Assembly: GCA_963506915.1 (NCBI GenBank) | Contig: CAUORE010000036.1 | Coordinates: forward strand, 1-16,761 | DNA: 16,761 bases | Source of the DNA: JABCPE02 sp963506915 | GTDB taxonomy: Bacteria > Bacteroidota > Bacteroidia > Flavobacteriales > Weeksellaceae | Direction: 5' to 3' | Shown here: one piece after another, positions 13,852 through 16,761 of the stretch | Layout: every line of letters starts with the position of its first letter | Numbering within the stretch: position 1 is the first letter of the stretch | Translations under genes and position numbers: made by a program | The notes under the pieces: generated by a model | What the model was told of the DNA's origin: nothing | What the model saw: the letters and a program-made list of their open reading frames with translations, nothing else | Database searches by the model: none

Positions 13852-14880
13852 ATGAAAATGAAATTAAAAATATTAGTCATGAGTTTATTAATGTTTTCAG
13901 GGCTAAAAGTCAATGCCCAAAATGATGATTTCATCCAGTTAGTTACTGCAGCCACACAAGCGCCCTCTGGGCACAACTCCCAGCCGTGGCTCTTTGAAAT
14001 AGGAACAAATGAGATTACGATTTTACCCAATTTCAGTAGGGAACTTCCTGCTGTAGACCCTAGCCATCGTGAATTTTTCATGAGTTTGGGCTGTGCGTTG
14101 GAGAATTTATGCATAAAAGCAAGCAGCCTTGGCTATACTACTCAAGTGAATATCAGTCCAGAGGGCGTTATTAAAGTAGGATTACAGAAATCAGAGGCTG
14201 TTAGAACTGATTTACTTTCCGAATATATTACCAAACGCCAGACTAATCGCTCTGTTTATGATGGGAAGTCAATTCCCGAAGCTGTGCTGAAAAATTTGTT
14301 GAAAGATTTTAATTCTGATAAAGTCAGTATTCAGATTTTTGATAAAAATACAGAAGCATTCGGACAGCTGACAGATGCTGTGATGCAGGGAAATACTGCG
14401 CAGATGAACGACCCAGCATTCAAATCCGAATTGCTCTCATGGATACGCTTTAACAAGAAACATTCTGAAAGCACTAATGATGGAATTAGCTACGCTGCTC
14501 TTGGAGCACCCAATCTTCCGCGATGGATTACAGAACCGATTGTGAAAATGAGCCTTAAAGGCAAAAAACAAAATAAAACTGACCTAAAGAAAATCAATTC
14601 ATCTTCCAATATCGTGCTTATCACCAGCGTGGCGGATGATATGCAATCATGGATAGATGCAGGGCGTACGCTCCAGCGTTTTCTGCTCTCGCTTACGAAG
14701 GAAAATATTGCGCATGCCTATATCAACCAGCCTTGCGAAGTTCCTGAGGTTAGGAATCAGCTCCGCGAAAAGATAGCTGTCAATCATCAATTTCCGCAGA
14801 TTCTGCTTCGTATAGGATACGCTAAGCCACTGCCTTATTCCAAGCGAAAACCCATACAAGAGGTTATAAAGAATAAATAA
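13852..14880 (+). CDS. Acg-type nitroreductase-family FMN protein with predicted signal peptide
   Basis: The protein has 342 residues. Residues 1-23 form a Sec-type signal (basic start, hydrophobic core LVMSLLMFSGL, then NAQ). The nitroreductase fold follows: APSGHNSQPW at 37-46 is the FMN-binding motif of the Acg group, TKRQTNRSVYDG lies near 128-139, and the end shows LLRIGYAKPLPYSKRKPIQEV. Length and motifs fit the Acg family FMN-binding oxidoreductases (as in mycobacterial Rv2032) rather than the shorter NfsB type. Acg members often lack usual nitroreductase activity and may store or sequester flavin. Export to the periplasm would be notable. The start ATG at 13852 has a second Met two codons later; either gives a signal sequence. 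Arginine codons are 10 CGN to 3 AGA/AGG. It follows a Crp/Fnr gene. Confidence 0.85.
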   Translation: MKMKLKILVMSLLMFSGLKVNAQNDDFIQLVTAATQAPSGHNSQPWLFEIGTNEITILPNFSRELPAVDPSHREFFMSLGCALENLCIKASSLGYTTQVNISPEGVIKVGLQKSEAVRTDLLSEYITKRQTNRSVYDGKSIPEAVLKNLLKDFNSDKVSIQIFDKNTEAFGQLTDAVMQGNTAQMNDPAFKSELLSWIRFNKKHSESTNDGISYAALGAPNLPRWITEPIVKMSLKGKKQNKTDLKKINSSSNIVLITSVADDMQSWIDAGRTLQRFLLSLTKENIAHAYINQPCEVPEVRNQLREKIAVNHQFPQILLRIGYAKPLPYSKRKPIQEVIKNK

Positions 14881-14924
14881 TTATTTAATAAAAATCTAAA
14901 ATAAAAAACTGTTTGTTCGCTTAG

Positions 14925-14959
14925 TTCCCTTTACTTCGGTAAGGGGAATTTTAGTTTTT
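14925..14959 (+). terminator. Terminator hairpin with TTCG loop, copy 2 of the 38-bp repeated element
   Basis: The stem TTCCCTTTAC (14925-14934) and GTAAGGGGAA (14939-14948) closes a C(TTCG)G tetraloop, a very stable RNA loop, followed by TTTTAGTTTTT. It lies 45 bases after the nitroreductase stop. Apart from the last loop base it is identical to 11577-11614, and similarity continues weakly for about 20 bases downstream. Confidence 0.82.
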
Positions 14960-15016
14960 AAAGCTATGAGATTTTGTTTTTAATGAAAATCACCTGAAAT
15001 TCTTATTAAAAAGCAT

Positions 15017-15024
15017 TATATTTG
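15017..15024 (+). promoter_or_regulatory. Candidate -7 element of the second Crp/Fnr gene
   Basis: TATATTTG matches TAnnTTTG and lies 39 bases before the ATG at 15064. No TTTG is found at the -33 position. Confidence 0.5.
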
Positions 15025-15063
15025 TGTTTATCCGAGATGTATTAATAATATTTCTGACTGAAA

Positions 15064-15660
15064 ATGCTAAACGAAACTTATATTGCCCCGCTTATAGAAT
15101 ATTTTAGTGCTATTGTTCCCTTAAATGCAGAAGAAAAGGTTTTGATTGTTGAAAGTTTTTCTTCTCGTTTTTACCGAAAAAAACAGTATGTGCTTCAAGA
15201 GAATGATGTCTGTCAACAGATGAATTTTGTGGTGTCTGGCTGTCTCCGTATGTATAAGATAGATGAAAGAGGAACGGAGCATATTGTGCAGTTTGCTAGC
15301 GAAAACTACTGGCTTACGGATATTGCTAGCTTGTATAGTGAAACTCCTGCAGAGTTTAGTATAGATGCTATAGAAGATACTATGGTATTACAGATAAACC
15401 GAGCAAAACTTTATGATTTATATACTAAAGCTCCAAAGTTTAACCGCATTTTTCGTATACTGATAGAGCGTGCATATGTAATGCTACAGAAACGCCTTTT
15501 ACAAAAAATCAGTGCATCTGCCCAGCAGAACTACTTGTACTTTACCAATACCTATCCGCATCTTTTAAATAGGCTTCCTCAGACACAAATAGCCGCCTTC
15601 TTGGGCATTACTCCTGTATCTCTCAGTAATGTAAAATCTTCTCTACTTAAAACAAAATAA
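15064..15660 (+). CDS. Crp/Fnr-family transcriptional regulator
   Basis: The protein has 198 residues, the common length for Bacteroidota Crp/Fnr proteins. The cNMP-binding-like beta roll spans about residues 35-115 (FYRKKQYVLQENDVCQQMNFVVSGCLRMY and after). The dimerisation helix lies near 122-150. The C-terminal helix-turn-helix is near 171-196, with QTQIAAFLGITPVSLSNVKSSL. The recognition helix differs from that of the first Crp/Fnr protein (SLSNVKSSL against ALSRIRKRI), so the two probably read different sites. Key cAMP-contact residues are not recognisable and the Fnr cysteine cluster is absent. The gene has its own candidate promoter and is followed by a reductase gene whose promoter is flanked by a perfect inverted repeat. 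Arginine codons are 8 CGN to 2 AGA/AGG. Confidence 0.92.
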   Translation: MLNETYIAPLIEYFSAIVPLNAEEKVLIVESFSSRFYRKKQYVLQENDVCQQMNFVVSGCLRMYKIDERGTEHIVQFASENYWLTDIASLYSETPAEFSIDAIEDTMVLQINRAKLYDLYTKAPKFNRIFRILIERAYVMLQKRLLQKISASAQQNYLYFTNTYPHLLNRLPQTQIAAFLGITPVSLSNVKSSLLKTK

Positions 15661-15692
15661 AACAGCAGTAGATTAGTCTATACAAATAGGCT

Positions 15693-15727
15693 TAAAGTAT
15701 TTTAATAGTATTTCTTAAAATACTTTA
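15693..15727. promoter_or_regulatory. Perfect 13-bp-arm inverted repeat: terminator or operator
   Basis: TAAAGTATTTTAA (15693-15705) and TTAAAATACTTTA (15715-15727) are exact reverse complements around nine bases. It begins 32 bases after the Crp/Fnr stop and ends one base before the TTTG -33 box of the next promoter. It may terminate the regulator transcript, or be a binding site for the regulator centred about 55 bases before the predicted reductase start. Its arms contain a single G-C pair each, weak for a terminator. Confidence 0.5.
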
Positions 15728-15758
15728 TTTGCTGCCCTTCCAATGCGCTCTATCTTTG
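15728..15758 (+). promoter_or_regulatory. Bacteroidota-type promoter of the NADP-binding reductase gene
   Basis: TTTG at 15728-15731, exactly 19 bases of spacer, then TATCTTTG at 15751-15758. Both elements match the Bacteroidota housekeeping consensus, the best example in the window. The start would be near 15764, giving a leader of about 20 bases. Confidence 0.78.
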
Positions 15759-15784
15759 CAATAGAAATTTAAAATTATAAAGAT

Positions 15785-16426
15785 ATGGAAACAAAAAAGA
15801 TTGCCATTATTGGCTTAGGAAACATTGGTAAAGCAGTAGCAGGGAATTTAAACAGAGGAGGGCGTTCGTTCATAGTGGCGGGGCGTGACACTTGGAAAGT
15901 AGAAGAAACAGCAAAAGAATGGAAAGGCGCACAGGTAAAAAGCATTGCAGAAGCAGTGAAAGAAGCAGACATTATTATTCCAGCGATTTGGTTTAATACA
16001 GTAGGAGAGTTCATTACAGAGTATTATGGTGCTTTGCAGGGGAAAATCATAGTAGATGTATCTAATCCGATAGCTCCTGATGAAAACGGAGGCTTCAAAA
16101 AAATCATAGATGCACAGGCGTCAGCAGGAGAAATTAATTCTGAAAAACTTCCCAAAGGAGCTTATTTAGTAAAAGCATTGGGAACATTGGGAGCAGAGTC
16201 TCTGAGCAGTGAAGCCTTTGCTAATCCGCGCAAAGTGCTATTCTATGCAACTGATGAACAAAGCATTAATCCTGAAGTAGAGCAATTGATTAAAGACGCA
16301 GGCTTCGAGCCGCTTCGTGTAGGTGGAATAGACCAATCCATTCGTATAGAAGTTTTCGGTGACCTGCACGAGTTTGGCGCCATTGGTAAGACTGTAACTT
16401 TGGACGAGGCAAAAACTAAAATTTAA
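15785..16426 (+). CDS. NADP-binding oxidoreductase of the F420-dependent NADP reductase fold family
   Basis: The protein has 213 residues. A Rossmann fold starts at once: KIAIIGLGNIGKAVAGNL has GLGNIG at 10-15, and AGRD with Arg34 after the second strand fits NADPH preference. IIPAIWFNTVGEF near 71-83 and IVDVSNP near 95-101 complete the pattern of the PF03807-type domain. A compact C-terminal half contains LVKALGTLGAE and the VGGIDQS segment. Bacteroidota do not generally make F420, so the name marks the fold; the true partner substrate is unknown. Relatives are often linked to stress or xenobiotic reduction. The ATG at 15785 is preceded by AGAT. The gene follows a Crp/Fnr gene and ends at a strong terminator. 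Confidence 0.88.
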   Translation: METKKIAIIGLGNIGKAVAGNLNRGGRSFIVAGRDTWKVEETAKEWKGAQVKSIAEAVKEADIIIPAIWFNTVGEFITEYYGALQGKIIVDVSNPIAPDENGGFKKIIDAQASAGEINSEKLPKGAYLVKALGTLGAESLSSEAFANPRKVLFYATDEQSINPEVEQLIKDAGFEPLRVGGIDQSIRIEVFGDLHEFGAIGKTVTLDEAKTKI

Positions 16427-16448
16427 TAAGCAAAGTAAATAAAAAAAC

Positions 16449-16495
16449 TAAAAGCTTTCCTTGTATATTATTATAATATATAGGGGAAGCTTTTG
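16449..16495 (+). terminator. Long hairpin terminator after the reductase gene
   Basis: The arms 16450-16471 and 16473-16494 pair over 22 positions, with 19 Watson-Crick pairs and three G-U wobbles, meeting at a single central base (a few pairs must open for the loop). The outer AAAAGCTT pairs with AAGCTTTT, and TATTTTAT follows. It starts 22 bases after the reductase stop. Confidence 0.8.
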
Positions 16496-16503
16496 TATTT
16501 TAT

Positions 16504-16683
16504 GGTAGATAGTCCAAATTTAATTGGAAAACTATCATCTACTGCAGTAGATTATGAAAATTTAATTGGAAAACTATTATCTACTGCGGTAGATTATGCA
16601 AATTTAATTAGAAATCTATAATCTACTGCGGTAGATTATATAAATTCAGTTGGAAAACTATCATCTACTGCGGTAGATTGTAT
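16504..16683. repeat. 42-bp direct tandem repeat array, four units, each with a palindrome
   Basis: Four head-to-tail units of exactly 42 bp start at 16516, 16558, 16600 and 16642, preceded by a partial unit end (16504-16515). Each begins AAATT and contains ATCTAC, a 4-base centre (TGCA or TGCG) and GTAGAT. The first unit's palindrome is perfect over 16 bases. In the third the arms extend to 10 bp (TATAATCTAC with GTAGATTATA). Units differ from a consensus at one to three positions. There is no unique spacer between units, so it is not a CRISPR array. No ORF runs through it. Function is unknown. Confidence 0.9.
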
Positions 16684-16761
16684 TATTCCAAATGCGAATA
16701 AAAATTGTTTATAAAATATTATCAAAAACAGTGTTTGCCTCTGGTTATATGAATGTGGTGA
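16684..16761. other. AT-rich end of the window with no recognised feature
   Basis: The bases after the repeat array are AT-rich and do not continue the 42-bp pattern. An ATG at 16749 opens only four codons before the edge, too little to call. With the terminator and the array, the gene-free stretch from 16427 is otherwise accounted for. Confidence 0.5.

Noticed and set aside
16504..16683. CRISPR-like look of the terminal repeats
   Set aside because: The 42-bp units are directly adjacent, with no unique spacers, and no cas gene is in the window.

Overview
The window reads as chromosomal DNA of a Flavobacteriia member, most likely family Weeksellaceae (Chryseobacterium / Elizabethkingia / Riemerella / Bergeyella type). 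The grounds are low GC, A-rich start regions without Shine-Dalgarno sequences, several Bacteroidota-type promoters (TAnnTTTG at -7, once with TTTG exactly 19 bases upstream), lipoproteins with Bacteroidota-style lipoboxes, and the gene families present. Genus is an inference; no rRNA or tRNA gene is visible.

Left part (1-3.7 kb): the 3' two thirds of an alpha/beta hydrolase converges on a YD-repeat lipoprotein, with a perfect 38-bp palindromic terminator between them. Then comes the ribosomal cluster rplM-rpsI-rpsB. A 190-base structured gap before rpsB looks like a cis-acting leader. rpsB ends at a strong terminator with no tsf after it.

Middle part (3.7-11 kb): an AspT/YidE-type transporter with two RCK_C domains on the minus strand; a divergent pair of an M48 metalloprotease lipoprotein and a small coiled-coil membrane protein; a minus-strand group of MlaE-like permease, MlaF-like ATPase and an outer-membrane beta-barrel protein; then radA and an AcpH-like (DUF479) protein on the plus strand.

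Right part (11-16.8 kb): a plus-strand block of small regulators and flavin or nicotinamide oxidoreductases. In order: a stand-alone GyrI-like effector-binding protein; an AraC regulator with a C-terminal GyrI-like domain; a five-helix membrane protein; a Crp/Fnr regulator with a putatively exported Acg-type nitroreductase; and a second Crp/Fnr regulator with an NADP-binding reductase of the F420-oxidoreductase fold family. The repeated regulator-then-reductase layout suggests locally controlled redox or xenobiotic responses. Genes from about 11.7 kb onward mostly favour CGN arginine codons, while the ribosomal and M48 genes use AGA/AGG almost exclusively. Two nearly identical 38-bp terminator elements bracket a 3.35-kb part of this block. 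The window ends with four head-to-tail 42-bp repeats, each carrying a small palindrome.

No phage, transposase, CRISPR array or defence system is recognisable. The least explained features are the 42-bp palindromic array, the rpsB leader, the terminator-bracketed regulator segment, and the inverted repeats beside the promoter regions of a Crp/Fnr gene and of a reductase gene.
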